This document shows, piece after piece, positions 15,758 to 23,609 of a stretch of 27,245 nt of DNA. The notes beneath the pieces were generated by a model. That model saw only the letters and a program-made list of their open reading frames with translations, was not told the origin of the DNA and made no database searches. The DNA lies in the NCBI GenBank assembly GCA_007128495.1, contig SKXH01000163.1, positions 1-27,245 of the forward strand. The letters are read 5' to 3'. The stretch comes from Bacteroidota bacterium. GTDB taxonomy: Bacteria > Bacteroidota > Ignavibacteria > T3Sed10-11. Position numbers and translations under genes: made by a program. Positions within the stretch are counted from its first letter, which is position 1. Each line of letters starts with the position of its first letter.

Positions 15758-17872
15758 ATGACACAGACGACTCCAAACAGACTGATACATGAAAAAAGTC
15801 CTTATCTCCAGCAACACGCGTTTAATCCCGTTGATTGGTATCCCTGGGGTGAAGAGGCATTTCAAAAAGCCAGAGAAGAAGACAAACCGATATTTCTTTC
15901 AGTCGGATACTCTACTTGTTATTGGTGCCATGTGATGGAACGTGAAGTATTTGAAAATAAAGAACTTGCAGATTTAATGAACCAGTATGCGGTCAACATT
16001 AAAATTGACCGTGAAGAACGGCCTGATGTCGACCGAATTTATATGAAAGCGCTCCAGGCAATGTCCGGCCACGGCGGCTGGCCGATGTCGGTTTTTCTGA
16101 CACACGATCTTAAACCATTTTATGCCGCCACTTACATACCTCCCTATCCTAAACACGGGATTCCCGGATTCGGTGATGTTCTCCGTGCAATACATAACGT
16201 CTGGAAAAACGAACGGGATAAGATAACCGAAACGGGACAACAAGTTTTCGATCATCTTGCCAGAGCAGCTTCTCCGGATTTACCGAAGCACGAGCTTGAT
16301 GACAAAATTCTTCATAACGGTTTTACCCGGATTAACGAGGCATTCGATCCGGTTAACGGCGGTTTCGGAGACGCACCGAAATTCCCGACACCGGTAATGT
16401 TTAATTTTCTCTTTTCTTATTATGCACGAACCGGCGAAAAAAGCGCAATCGATATGCCTTTATTCACACTTCGAAAGATGGCAAACGGCGGAATATATGA
16501 TCACATCGGCGGCGGTTTTCACCGCTATGCGACCGATGCCAAATGGCACGTGCCGCATTTTGAGAAAATGCTCTACGATCAGGCACAACTTGTGTCATCG
16601 TACATCGACGCGTATCAAATTACCGGTGAGGATTTTTACGCATCAGTTGCAAAAGATGTACTCAATTATGTTAAACGGGTTATGACATCGCCCGAAGGGG
16701 GATTTTACTCTGCCGAGGATGCGGAGAGTGCAATCGATCCGGACAAGCCATCGGAGAAAGAAGAAGGCGCTTTCTATGTTTGGGAATATTCGGAATTAGA
16801 ATCTATACTGACGCCGGACGAAACCGCTGTCGCTGAGTTGTATTACGGTCTTCGTAAAAACGGCAATGTCAGCTCCGATCCGCATGGTGTGTTTACCGGC
16901 AAGAACATTCTTTCAATTGAAAAAACAAAAGACGATATAGCCCGGGAATTAAATAAAGATATCGATCTGGTTACAAATTTATTATCATCGATACGACAAA
17001 AATTATTTGCAGCCCGTGAGAAACGACCGAAGTGTCATCTTGATGATAAGATTCTCGTTTCATGGAACGGTCTTATGGTTTCTGCATGCGCACGTGCGTA
17101 TCAGGTATTTGAAGATGAGCAATACCTGCACATGGCCAAAAATGCGGTACAGTTCATTGCACACAAATTGCATGATAGTAACTCGGGTAAGTTACTCCGC
17201 CGCTACCGCGATGGTGAATCAATGATTGAAGCGCATCTTGAAGACTTTGCATTTTTCGTACGCTCGTTAATCGATTTATACGAAGCATCGTTTGATATAA
17301 ATTTACTCGATACGGCACTTCAGCTCAATGAAGATATGATTGAATTATTTTACGATGAAAAGGACGGCGGCTTCTTCGATACATCCGGCAATGATCCGTC
17401 GGTTATCTTACGCTCCAAGGAATGGCACGACGGCGCCGAACCGTCGGGTAATTCAATAGCAATCGAAAACCTGCTGCGATTATCGTATATGTTCGGACGC
17501 GATGATTACCGGGATAAAGCAATGGAGTCGCTTTCCTACTTCAGCGAGTTGGTGAATAAAGCTCCCCAGGCACTTGCTCAATTTCTTGCAGCAACCGGTC
17601 TTGCTCTTTCCAAACCAAAGCAAATTATAATTGCGGGACACACGGAAGAACCAAAGACCCGCGCAATGCTCAGGGAATTACACTCCCACTTCATACCCGG
17701 CAAAGTACTACTCCTCGCCGACGGCAGCAAGAGCCAGGATTACCTCGCATCAAAAGTAGAGTTCATCGGAACGGTAAAAAAGATAGACAACAAGCCGACT
17801 GCTTATGTTTGTGAAAATTTTACCTGCGAGCTTCCGGTGAATGAGGTTGATATGCTTCGGAAAAAATTATAA
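15758..17872 (+). CDS. DUF255/YyaL (SSP411-like) thioredoxin-domain protein
   Basis: This 704-residue protein belongs to the widespread YyaL/spermatogenesis-associated protein 20 family. The N-terminal thioredoxin-like domain carries NRLIHEKSPYLQQHAFNPVD at residues 7-26, the CYWC motif at residues 54-57 followed by HVMEREVFE, then DREERPDVDRIY and GHGGWPMSVFLT. The rest is an alpha/alpha-barrel resembling glycan epimerases, with GGFGDAPKFPTP, YDHIGGGFHRYATD, WHVPHFEKMLYDQAQL and NGLMVSACARAY. Length and motifs are typical and complete. The cellular role of the family is unresolved. The ATG at 15758 has no clear ribosome-binding site. It stands alone between addB and a gene-poor region. Confidence 0.92.
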   Translation: MTQTTPNRLIHEKSPYLQQHAFNPVDWYPWGEEAFQKAREEDKPIFLSVGYSTCYWCHVMEREVFENKELADLMNQYAVNIKIDREERPDVDRIYMKALQAMSGHGGWPMSVFLTHDLKPFYAATYIPPYPKHGIPGFGDVLRAIHNVWKNERDKITETGQQVFDHLARAASPDLPKHELDDKILHNGFTRINEAFDPVNGGFGDAPKFPTPVMFNFLFSYYARTGEKSAIDMPLFTLRKMANGGIYDHIGGGFHRYATDAKWHVPHFEKMLYDQAQLVSSYIDAYQITGEDFYASVAKDVLNYVKRVMTSPEGGFYSAEDAESAIDPDKPSEKEEGAFYVWEYSELESILTPDETAVAELYYGLRKNGNVSSDPHGVFTGKNILSIEKTKDDIARELNKDIDLVTNLLSSIRQKLFAAREKRPKCHLDDKILVSWNGLMVSACARAYQVFEDEQYLHMAKNAVQFIAHKLHDSNSGKLLRRYRDGESMIEAHLEDFAFFVRSLIDLYEASFDINLLDTALQLNEDMIELFYDEKDGGFFDTSGNDPSVILRSKEWHDGAEPSGNSIAIENLLRLSYMFGRDDYRDKAMESLSYFSELVNKAPQALAQFLAATGLALSKPKQIIIAGHTEEPKTRAMLRELHSHFIPGKVLLLADGSKSQDYLASKVEFIGTVKKIDNKPTAYVCENFTCELPVNEVDMLRKKL

Positions 17873-17929
17873 TCTGTATCATATTTGCATTTAAAGCATT
17901 TTACTGCTATATTTTTTGGCTTGTTTATT

Positions 17930-18028
17930 ATGCGTTTTGATGAAAACAATCAAACCGTTAGCATTGAAATAGAAGATGCAAGCAAGCGAATTGATAGATC
18001 ACGACTGGAATTTCGGCTCTTCCAATAG
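17930..18028 (+). pseudogene. Second DUF2283-family gene fragment
   Basis: A 32-codon reading frame starting MRFDENNQTVSIEIEDASKR matches the C-terminal half of DUF2283 proteins (DFDExGxxVxIEIxDASKR) as I remember the family, and ends RLEFRLFQ. The usual N-terminal half is absent. The upstream codons in frame are hydrophobic and do not resemble DUF2283. It is most likely a remnant rather than a working gene. The rest of the 312-base gap from 17873 to 18184 contains only AT-rich sequence and the TTCGTAA repeats at its end. Confidence 0.55.
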
Positions 18029-18163
18029 TTGATTTAATTGTAAGTAAAAGTAAAATTGAAATTATAAGCTCTGAGTAGAGCACATAAGATAATAAACTAA
18101 ACAAATCTGAACTTACTGAACAATACGTTTTCCCCCACAGATCAAACAAATCGTAACTATAAA

Positions 18164-18184
18164 TTCGTAACTCGTAATTCGTAA
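18164..18184. repeat. Three tandem 7-base units (TTCGTAA) abutting a start codon
   Basis: TTCGTAA, CTCGTAA and TTCGTAA follow each other at 18164-18184, with a further related TCGTAACTATAAA just before. They directly touch the ATG of the TauE/SafE-like gene, so no Shine-Dalgarno sequence can be present there. The unit is also found in the inverted repeat at 3516-3540. Confidence 0.7.
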
Positions 18185-18901
18185 ATGGAATACTACCTCG
18201 CATTTCTCGCCGGCTTTTTCGGAAGTATGCACTGCGTCGGTATGTGCGGCGCTATCGTTTTAGCATATTCAACACAGCATAACCTTGCAGCCAGGTCACC
18301 GTTACAATCGATACCGGCACATTTCTCCTATAATGCCGGCAGAGTATTGAGCAAAACAATAGTCGGTGCGCTGCTCGGATTGATCGGAGCGGGTTTAACG
18401 GGAATTGAGACTATCGCCCCCTATTTCACCGGCACCGTCGGGTTTTTGCTCATATTTGCGGGCATCTGGATGTTGAAAATATTTCCCGGTACAGGGTTCT
18501 CTGAAAAACTACCTATGCAGCGACAGACCCGTGCATTCTTATTCAGGATTTATGCAAAGACATACGGTAAACTACTCGGAAGCCCGACAAACGAAAGCAA
18601 ATTCTACATCGGTATGCTTACCGTGCTCCTGCCGTGCGGCTTACTATATTCGATGTTCATCAAAGCAGCAGCATCGGGAAGTCTTTTAGCGGGTGCAACG
18701 ATCATGTTTTTGTTCGGGATGGGAATATTCCCGGCCTTGTTCGTTACCGGTTTAGCATCATCCTACTTCGGAACAAAGATGCGCGCCATCGGGGATAAGC
18801 TTGCGGCAATAACAATTATTCTGCTGGGTATTATGATGGCGTCACGTGCCCTTGGATTGCCGATGTTACTTATGGGTGGCGGAAACGGGGAATGTCATTG
18901 A
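18185..18901 (+). CDS. TauE/SafE-like (UreH/DsbD_2-type) integral membrane protein
   Basis: This 238-residue inner-membrane protein has about six predicted spans, and FLAGFFGSMHCVGMCGAIVL at residues 7-26 carries the family's HCxGMCG motif in the first helix. Later landmarks are AHFSYNAGRVLSKTIVGALL, a central GMLTVLLPCGLLYSMFIKA where LPCG mirrors the first motif, and a C-terminal helix ending GGGNGECH. Members are annotated as sulphite exporter TauE/SafE family or cytochrome/heavy-metal related, often beside cbb3 oxidase genes. The paired Cys motifs suggest metal or thiol handling. No oxidase genes are adjacent here, so the substrate is unknown. The start is fixed by the first helix and is preceded directly by TTCGTAA repeats. 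Confidence 0.85.
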   Translation: MEYYLAFLAGFFGSMHCVGMCGAIVLAYSTQHNLAARSPLQSIPAHFSYNAGRVLSKTIVGALLGLIGAGLTGIETIAPYFTGTVGFLLIFAGIWMLKIFPGTGFSEKLPMQRQTRAFLFRIYAKTYGKLLGSPTNESKFYIGMLTVLLPCGLLYSMFIKAAASGSLLAGATIMFLFGMGIFPALFVTGLASSYFGTKMRAIGDKLAAITIILLGIMMASRALGLPMLLMGGGNGECH

Positions 18902-18921
18902 AATAAATGTTTATTTCTTTT
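18900..18921 (+). terminator. Weak hairpin and T-run after the TauE/SafE-like gene
   Basis: GAAATAAA (18900-18907) and TTTATTTC (18910-18917) are exact reverse complements with a two-base centre, followed by TTTT. The stem overlaps the stop codon and is almost entirely A/T, so it is a weak terminator at best. It lies in the convergent gap with paaD (18902-19052), where nothing stronger is seen. Confidence 0.3.
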
Positions 18922-19052
18922 GATATCTTTTATGCAAAGAATACCCATTTTGCCATTTTTTACCGCGTCCATCTCTCAATCATTGGACATTACCATCTGT
19001 ATGTAGTATAGTGCGTGATAGGATAAAAATCAAGCAGTTATGCGGGCGTCAC

Positions 19053-19550
19053 TCACAGCGCTTTAAACCGCTCGAACGGCTGCTGGCAGGAGTTGCAATA
19101 ATAAATCATCCGGCATAACGTCGGCCCGAACGGATTTTCCATTGTAGTATCTTCCGACTTGCAGTGCGGACATGTAACTTTGGCATTCATTGTTCCGGTG
19201 GGTTCGCCATTATGTTTTGTGGGCGGGGTAATGCCGAAGGATTCGAGTTTCGCTCTCGCTTCATCATCGAGCATTTCTGTAGACCACGGTTCTTTAAAAC
19301 TTATATCGATGTGTATTTTTTCAAAACCGAGTTCACGGAGTTTGTCTACAATATCCGTTTTCATTTGATAGATTGCGGGACACCCGGCAAAGGTGGGTGT
19401 CATGGTCACATAGACCTCCTCCCCCTCAATGCGCACATCACGTACTATCTTCATATCGACCAGTGAGAGGACGGGAATTTCGGGATCGGTCACTTCTTTT
19501 AATGACTCCCATATCTCGGCATTCGTTATATTTCCAATGTCATTACCCAT
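19053..19550 (-). CDS. paaD: Phenylacetyl-CoA epoxidase subunit PaaD
   Basis: PaaD is an accessory protein of the phenylacetyl-CoA epoxidase, thought to help cluster assembly. The 165-residue product has the MIP18/DUF59 domain with VTDPEIPVLSLVDMKIVRDV (residues 20-39), TPTFAGCPAIYQMK, and FKEPWSTEML. The C-terminal zinc ribbon has CPHCKSEDT and YYCNSCQQPFERFK, with FGPTLCR between. This two-domain form is diagnostic of PaaD rather than SufT-type DUF59 proteins. It is the last gene of the paaABCD run, 87 bases after paaC. No paaE reductase follows; the next gene (18185-18901) points the opposite way. Confidence 0.94.
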   Translation of the reverse strand: MGNDIGNITNAEIWESLKEVTDPEIPVLSLVDMKIVRDVRIEGEEVYVTMTPTFAGCPAIYQMKTDIVDKLRELGFEKIHIDISFKEPWSTEMLDDEARAKLESFGITPPTKHNGEPTGTMNAKVTCPHCKSEDTTMENPFGPTLCRMIYYCNSCQQPFERFKAL

Positions 19551-19582
19551 CTTTTAAAATGAAAAACTGCCTATATATATTT

Positions 19583-19631
19583 TATGATTCGAGTTCCAGG
19601 TTCCTTGTTTAATGTTTCACTTTTCACTTTT
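19583..19631. repeat. Degenerate GTTCC / CACTTTT short repeats before paaD
   Basis: The paaC-paaD gap contains GTTCCAGGTTCC (two GTTCC units) followed by CACTTTTCACTTTT (two 7-base units). These short direct repeats are of the same style as the TTCGTAA units at 18164. No coding or clear regulatory content is seen. Confidence 0.45.
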
Positions 19632-19637
19632 GTCGTC

Positions 19638-20417
19638 TCACCACTTCGCTCCGGGGATCATTCTATACACTTGCTGCATATCCGTCACAATTTGTTTTAA
19701 GTGACCGGTATGCTCTTTCTGTCTTCCGCCATACCATGATTTAACATCGGTTCCGCCGGATCCGTTCGTTTCATCGACGGGCGATCGTAGTCCCGATCGT
19801 TTCAACACCGGCACCACAAATTGCAGCCATTCATTTTCGATTGTTTTACTGTCGGGTACAATGTTCTCATCCGCTAAAACATCCTCGCCCGGAATACTCT
19901 CAAACAAACCGAGTGCCTGACCGAATGCTTCATCGACCGCACGCTGCATCCGCCGGTGACTCTCCTCCGTTGCATCGCCGAGCCGTTCCACGTTCCCCTG
20001 CGTATGCAGCAGATGATACTGCTCTTCGGGGTATATCTTTACGGCAATTTCTCGTATCGGGTCATACACAGATTGCTTTAAGTATCCGAGCCGGACTATC
20101 TCCGCAGCATCAAAGAAAAACTGTCGTACTATCGTATATGCCCAGTCGCCTTTCGGCATTTGCACAAGATGACAGCACGTGAACTCATTATGGTCGCGTA
20201 AAAAAGCGACCGTATCGGGATCCGTACCGGTCAATGATTCATATACCCGCAACCAGCTTTGTGCGTGCCCGATCTCGTCCTGTGCGATGTTCGAGAATGC
20301 AATATCTTCTTCAATAAGCGGTGCGTGTCCCGTCCATTCGGCATCACGATGGCCGAGTATTAACTCATCATCTGCAAGTGCGAGTAAGTAAGATTGTAAT
20401 GCTTGTTCCTTATTCAC
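19638..20417 (-). CDS. paaC: Phenylacetyl-CoA epoxidase structural subunit PaaC
   Basis: PaaC is the ferritin-like scaffold partner of PaaA in the multicomponent 1,2-phenylacetyl-CoA epoxidase. The 259-residue product shows LADDELILGHRDAEWTGHAP (residues 13-32), then EEDIAFSNIAQDEIGHAQSW, and LLHTQGNVERLGDATEESH, all family features. It starts 8 bases inside paaB, indicating coupled translation, and ends 87 bases before paaD. The alpha-helical fold and neighbours make the assignment secure; catalysis sits in PaaA. Confidence 0.94.
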   Translation of the reverse strand: MNKEQALQSYLLALADDELILGHRDAEWTGHAPLIEEDIAFSNIAQDEIGHAQSWLRVYESLTGTDPDTVAFLRDHNEFTCCHLVQMPKGDWAYTIVRQFFFDAAEIVRLGYLKQSVYDPIREIAVKIYPEEQYHLLHTQGNVERLGDATEESHRRMQRAVDEAFGQALGLFESIPGEDVLADENIVPDSKTIENEWLQFVVPVLKRSGLRSPVDETNGSGGTDVKSWYGGRQKEHTGHLKQIVTDMQQVYRMIPGAKW

Positions 20418-20697
20418 TATGTTTTCCTTTCAACGGTGCGGGGAATCCGTGCACTTCACGGTACCTCTTATCCGTGTTGCGGGCAAAGAAAAACGGATCA
20501 TCATAATTCGTTCTCACGACATGTTCCTCACGCACCACCCACAAACTCACGCACTCAAGACGGCGGGCAAACTGTTCCTTCGCCATCCGGAGCGCCATTT
20601 CCTCGTCGGACGCGTGCACGGCACCGACGTGCACATGCGGTGCCCCGCGCTTCTCCTGATGAAATACTTCCCATATCGGTAATTGGGTGTCGTTCAT
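20410..20697 (-). CDS. paaB: Phenylacetyl-CoA epoxidase subunit PaaB
   Basis: PaaB is a small subunit that bridges PaaAC dimers in the epoxidase complex. The 95-residue product has PIWEVFHQEKRGAPHVHVGA (residues 7-26), the usual start of the family, then HASDEEMALRMAKEQFARR and SLWVVREEHVVRT. The length is typical. Its ATG overlaps the paaA stop by 4 bases (ATGA), and its own end overlaps paaC by 8 bases, so paaA, paaB and paaC are translationally coupled. Confidence 0.95.
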   Translation of the reverse strand: MNDTQLPIWEVFHQEKRGAPHVHVGAVHASDEEMALRMAKEQFARRLECVSLWVVREEHVVRTNYDDPFFFARNTDKRYREVHGFPAPLKGKHSE

Positions 20698-21644
20698 GCC
20701 GCGGGCACCTCTTTTTTCCGTTTCGATACCGCCAGCGCTTCACGAACCCACCGGCCTTCTTCATGAGCTTTACGACGCGCTTCCATACGTTCTTTATTGC
20801 ACGGACCGTCACCTTTAATGACACGTTTTAATTCATCATAATCGGGTTCGGTGAATTTCCAGTGTCCGGTTTCTTCATCATAATGCAGATCATCATCGGG
20901 CGGATGCAGATCGACCGATTTTAATTGCGGTGCGACGAGGTCCACAAATTCCTGCCGGAGCTCATCATTCGTCTTCACCTTCACACCCCAGCGCTTTAAT
21001 TTTCCGAGATGGGGTGAATCACTATCCGGCATACCGAGCATCATCAAGGTCGGGTACCACCATCTATTGAGCGATTCCTGCGCCATTTGCTTCTGCTCTT
21101 CGGTACCGTTTACCATTTTGATCAAAAGGTCTTGACCTTGTTTTATGTGGAAGGATTCCTCAAAACAGATACGTTTCATCGCGCGGGCGTACGGGCCGTA
21201 CGAACACTTCGCGATCATCCGCTGGTTTACCACCGCCGCACCATCCACAAGCCAGCCGATCATTCCCACGTCGGCCCATGTCGGAGTAGGATAATTAAAT
21301 ACGTTGGAGTATTTTGCTTTACCGTCGAGTAGTTCCTCAAGCATCTCTCCACGCGATTTACCGAGCGTTTCGGCAGCCCGATAGAGCAACTGACCATGCC
21401 CCGCTTCGTCCTGCACTTTCGCGATCAGCGTGAGCTTCCGGCGGAAACCCGGTGCGTGTGGTATCCACTTTCCTTCAGGCAGCATACCAACTATCTCGCT
21501 GTGTGCGTGCTGTCCGATCATCCGGATAAGTTGTTTGCGGTACTCGTCGGGCATCCAGTCGCCGGGTTCAATCTTTTCACCGCGAGCGATGCGGGCTTCA
21601 AACTCGGCAAGTTTTTCTTCGTACGTTTTTTCCTGAACATCCAT
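20694..21644 (-). CDS. paaA: Phenylacetyl-CoA epoxidase catalytic subunit PaaA
   Basis: PaaA is the diiron oxygenase subunit that converts phenylacetyl-CoA to the ring 1,2-epoxide with O2. The 316-residue product carries likely iron ligands Glu50 (HSEIVGMLPEG), Glu80 and His83 (DEAGHGQLLYRAAETLG), a carboxylate in the WLVDGAAV segment, and Glu163 and His166 (CFEESFHIKQGQDLL). The ATG at 21642-21644 has a GGGAGG site 6 bases upstream. It heads the paaABCD operon, with a good promoter at 21694-21721. The electron-transfer subunit PaaE is not present in the window. Confidence 0.96.
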   Translation of the reverse strand: MDVQEKTYEEKLAEFEARIARGEKIEPGDWMPDEYRKQLIRMIGQHAHSEIVGMLPEGKWIPHAPGFRRKLTLIAKVQDEAGHGQLLYRAAETLGKSRGEMLEELLDGKAKYSNVFNYPTPTWADVGMIGWLVDGAAVVNQRMIAKCSYGPYARAMKRICFEESFHIKQGQDLLIKMVNGTEEQKQMAQESLNRWWYPTLMMLGMPDSDSPHLGKLKRWGVKVKTNDELRQEFVDLVAPQLKSVDLHPPDDDLHYDEETGHWKFTEPDYDELKRVIKGDGPCNKERMEARRKAHEEGRWVREALAVSKRKKEVPAA

Positions 21645-21693
21645 ACAGGACCTCCCATTTTGTATTCTACAGAAAAACCGTGATTAATTCATT

Positions 21694-21721
21694 AATATAC
21701 GATTTATTTGCGAAAAATCAA
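21694..21721 (-). promoter_or_regulatory. Sigma-70-type promoter for paaABCD
   Basis: On the minus strand TTGATT (21716-21721) and TATATT (21694-21699) are separated by 16 bases. The leader to the paaA ATG is about 45 bases and holds a strong GGGAGG site. The layout is the same as the promoter at 3954-3981. I see no clear operator in the surrounding gap. Confidence 0.55.
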
Positions 21722-21733
21722 TTACTATTTAAA

Positions 21734-22522
21734 TCATGCCGGTTCCAGCAACCCCGATGAGGACAACAGATTTTTAGTATACGGGTGCCGGGGATCGTTC
21801 AATAATTGTGAGGAATTCCGGTCCTCGACTATCTTTCCATAATATAACACTATGATCCGATCACATAATTCCAATGCCGATGCCACGTCGTGTGTTATAT
21901 ACAGCAGGGAGAACGCTTTTTCGTGCTGTAATTTTTTTATCAAGCGAAGTATTTGTACTTGTGTCAGAATATCCAGAGCGGAGGTCGGTTCATCGAGAAT
22001 GAGCAATTCCGGACGGACTAATAATATCCGGGCAAGAGCCACACGTTGTCGCTGTCCGCCGCTTAATTGGCGGGGATATCTATCCAGTACATCACGCGAT
22101 AAATTGGTAGATTCAAGAACAGTGAGTATTTTCTTTTCATAATTTTCCCGGTTTGACGGGTTATCCTGATACTGCAACGCTTCTAGTAATGATCGCCTGA
22201 TAGACATCCTTGGATTAAGCGATGCGGTGTGGTTTTGAAAAAGCATTTGTATTTTTCTTATAATACTTTTCCTGTTTCCGGTTTCGGGAAAAATATTGAG
22301 CCCGCTAAAATCTATTGTGCCGCTGTCGGGATGCTGCAATCCCGTAATACATCGAGCTATTGTACTTTTACCGCTTCCACTTTCTCCGAGAATACCAACC
22401 GTCTCGTTTTCCTGTACGGTGAACGTAATCCCGTCGAGAACTTGCTTTCTCTGTTTTCCAAACAAACCTTGCGCCTGGACCTTAAAACTGCAATGCAGTT
22501 TTTTTACTTCCAGTATGGACAT
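21734..22522 (-). CDS. Peptide/nickel ABC transporter ATP-binding protein, OppF/DppF type
   Basis: One of two ATPases that power an oligopeptide-type importer at the inner membrane. The 262-residue product has Walker A GILGESGSGKSTIARC (residues about 43-58), the Q-loop MLFQNHTASLNPRM, a canonical signature LSGGQRQRVALARILLVRPE, Walker B with LLILDEPTSALD, and the His switch in LYITHDVASALE. The C-terminal extension contains DPRHPYTKNLLSSSG, a mark of the OppF/DppF group. It overlaps the end of the partner ATPase by 19 bases, so the two are co-translated. Its permeases and binding protein are divergently transcribed on the other side of the ATPase genes. Confidence 0.93.
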   Translation of the reverse strand: MSILEVKKLHCSFKVQAQGLFGKQRKQVLDGITFTVQENETVGILGESGSGKSTIARCITGLQHPDSGTIDFSGLNIFPETGNRKSIIRKIQMLFQNHTASLNPRMSIRRSLLEALQYQDNPSNRENYEKKILTVLESTNLSRDVLDRYPRQLSGGQRQRVALARILLVRPELLILDEPTSALDILTQVQILRLIKKLQHEKAFSLLYITHDVASALELCDRIIVLYYGKIVEDRNSSQLLNDPRHPYTKNLLSSSGLLEPA

Positions 22523-23472
22523 CTCACAAACCTTTCTGGATTGACTTCTGTGAGCGGTGGCTCTTCGATTTTACAATCACTTTGAACTTTGTAACATCGG
22601 TTCTGAAATGTACATCCCTGCGGCGTATCCAATGGAGACGGCACGGTACCGGTTAACGATTGAAGCGCATCGGCATCGATATTGCCCGGTTTAAAAAAGT
22701 GTTCCATCAATAGTTGAGCGTATGGATGGTAAGGTTCGTCAAAAAATTTTTCCCTGGGCGCAACTTCCACCAACCGTCCTGCGTACATAACCGCTACCTC
22801 ATCCGCATACCGTCTGACCACCTCAAGGTCATGGGTGATGAGGAGGATAGACATACCCAATGTGCGCCGCATTTCATCGAGAAAATCGAGTATACGATAC
22901 CGTAGTGCAGCATCGACCGAGCTGGTCGGTTCATCCGCAATTAAAAGTGCCGGAGCCGGAAATATAGCCATCACAATGAGTATTCGCTGCAGCATTCCCA
23001 CACTGAGCTGATGTGGATATGATCTTAATACTTCGTCGGGGTTCTCTATTCCCGACTTACTTAAAAATTCCCGGATTTTTGGTGTTTCACGTCGACGATC
23101 GGATTTGGTTTTTAAATTCAGCGCGTGATAAATTTGTTTATTAATTTTCATTACCGGGTTAAAAGATTGTACAGGATCCTGAAACACATATCGGATATGA
23201 TCCCTTCTCAATGAGAGGAGCTTTTCGTCGGATAGCTCCAGTATATCACTGCCGTTTATATTTATTTTTCCTTGAATCGAAAAATTATTACCGTTTGAGA
23301 ACAGTTTCGTTAAAGCCAATGCCAGTGTGGTTTTCCCGCAGCCGCTTTCCCCGAACATAGCGAACATTGAACCCTTTTTAATCCGAAAAGAAATATCATC
23401 AATAAGAGATACAGGTCTCCCCCGATGAGCAACATGTACCGAAAGATTTTTTACGCGGAGAAGTTCTTGCAT
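22504..23472 (-). CDS. Peptide/nickel ABC transporter ATP-binding protein, OppD/DppD type, altered signature
   Basis: The second ATPase of the importer, about 322 residues from the ATG at 23470-23472. It has Walker A GESGCGKTTLALAL, Q-loop YVFQDPVQSFNPV, Walker B LLIADEPTSSVD and the switch LLITHDLEVV. The signature is LSVGMLQRILI (residues 156-166) instead of the usual LSGGMRQRVMI: the second Gly is Val and the Arg is Leu. The C-terminal extension keeps the OppD cysteines (CTFQNRCYKVQSDC and RCPYW), which bind an iron-sulphur cluster in some members. An in-frame TTG at 23487 is less likely as start. It is divergent from the binding protein gene at 23610. Confidence 0.9.
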   Translation of the reverse strand: MQELLRVKNLSVHVAHRGRPVSLIDDISFRIKKGSMFAMFGESGCGKTTLALALTKLFSNGNNFSIQGKININGSDILELSDEKLLSLRRDHIRYVFQDPVQSFNPVMKINKQIYHALNLKTKSDRRRETPKIREFLSKSGIENPDEVLRSYPHQLSVGMLQRILIVMAIFPAPALLIADEPTSSVDAALRYRILDFLDEMRRTLGMSILLITHDLEVVRRYADEVAVMYAGRLVEVAPREKFFDEPYHPYAQLLMEHFFKPGNIDADALQSLTGTVPSPLDTPQGCTFQNRCYKVQSDCKIEEPPLTEVNPERFVRCPYWK

Positions 23473-23549
23473 ATTCGATAATTTCAACAGACGACTAAAA
23501 AAATAAATATAATTAAAATATTGACGTAAAACTTATAATTCCTTACTTT

Positions 23550-23567
23550 AATTAGAAAACTCTAATT
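23550..23567. promoter_or_regulatory. Palindrome in the divergent control region
   Basis: AATTAGA (23550-23556) and TCTAATT (23561-23567) form a perfect 7-bp inverted repeat with a 4-base centre, in the gap between the ATPase gene and the binding protein gene. It lies next to AT-rich promoter-like words: TTGACG at 23521, TATAAT at 23534 and 23567. A dimeric regulator controlling both arms is possible. No regulator gene is in view. Confidence 0.4.
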
Positions 23568-23609
23568 ATAATTAACTCATTTTTTAGGAAAATACAAGAG
23601 GCCATCCTG

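Noticed and set aside
17881..17920. Possible terminator after the DUF255 gene (AGCA...TGCT then T-rich)
   Set aside because: The stem is only four pairs and the T-run is displaced, so it is not convincing.
20403..20831. Long plus-strand open frame opposite paaB and paaA
   Set aside because: It lies entirely over well-conserved epoxidase genes on the other strand, and its product is His/Arg-rich without any recognisable fold.
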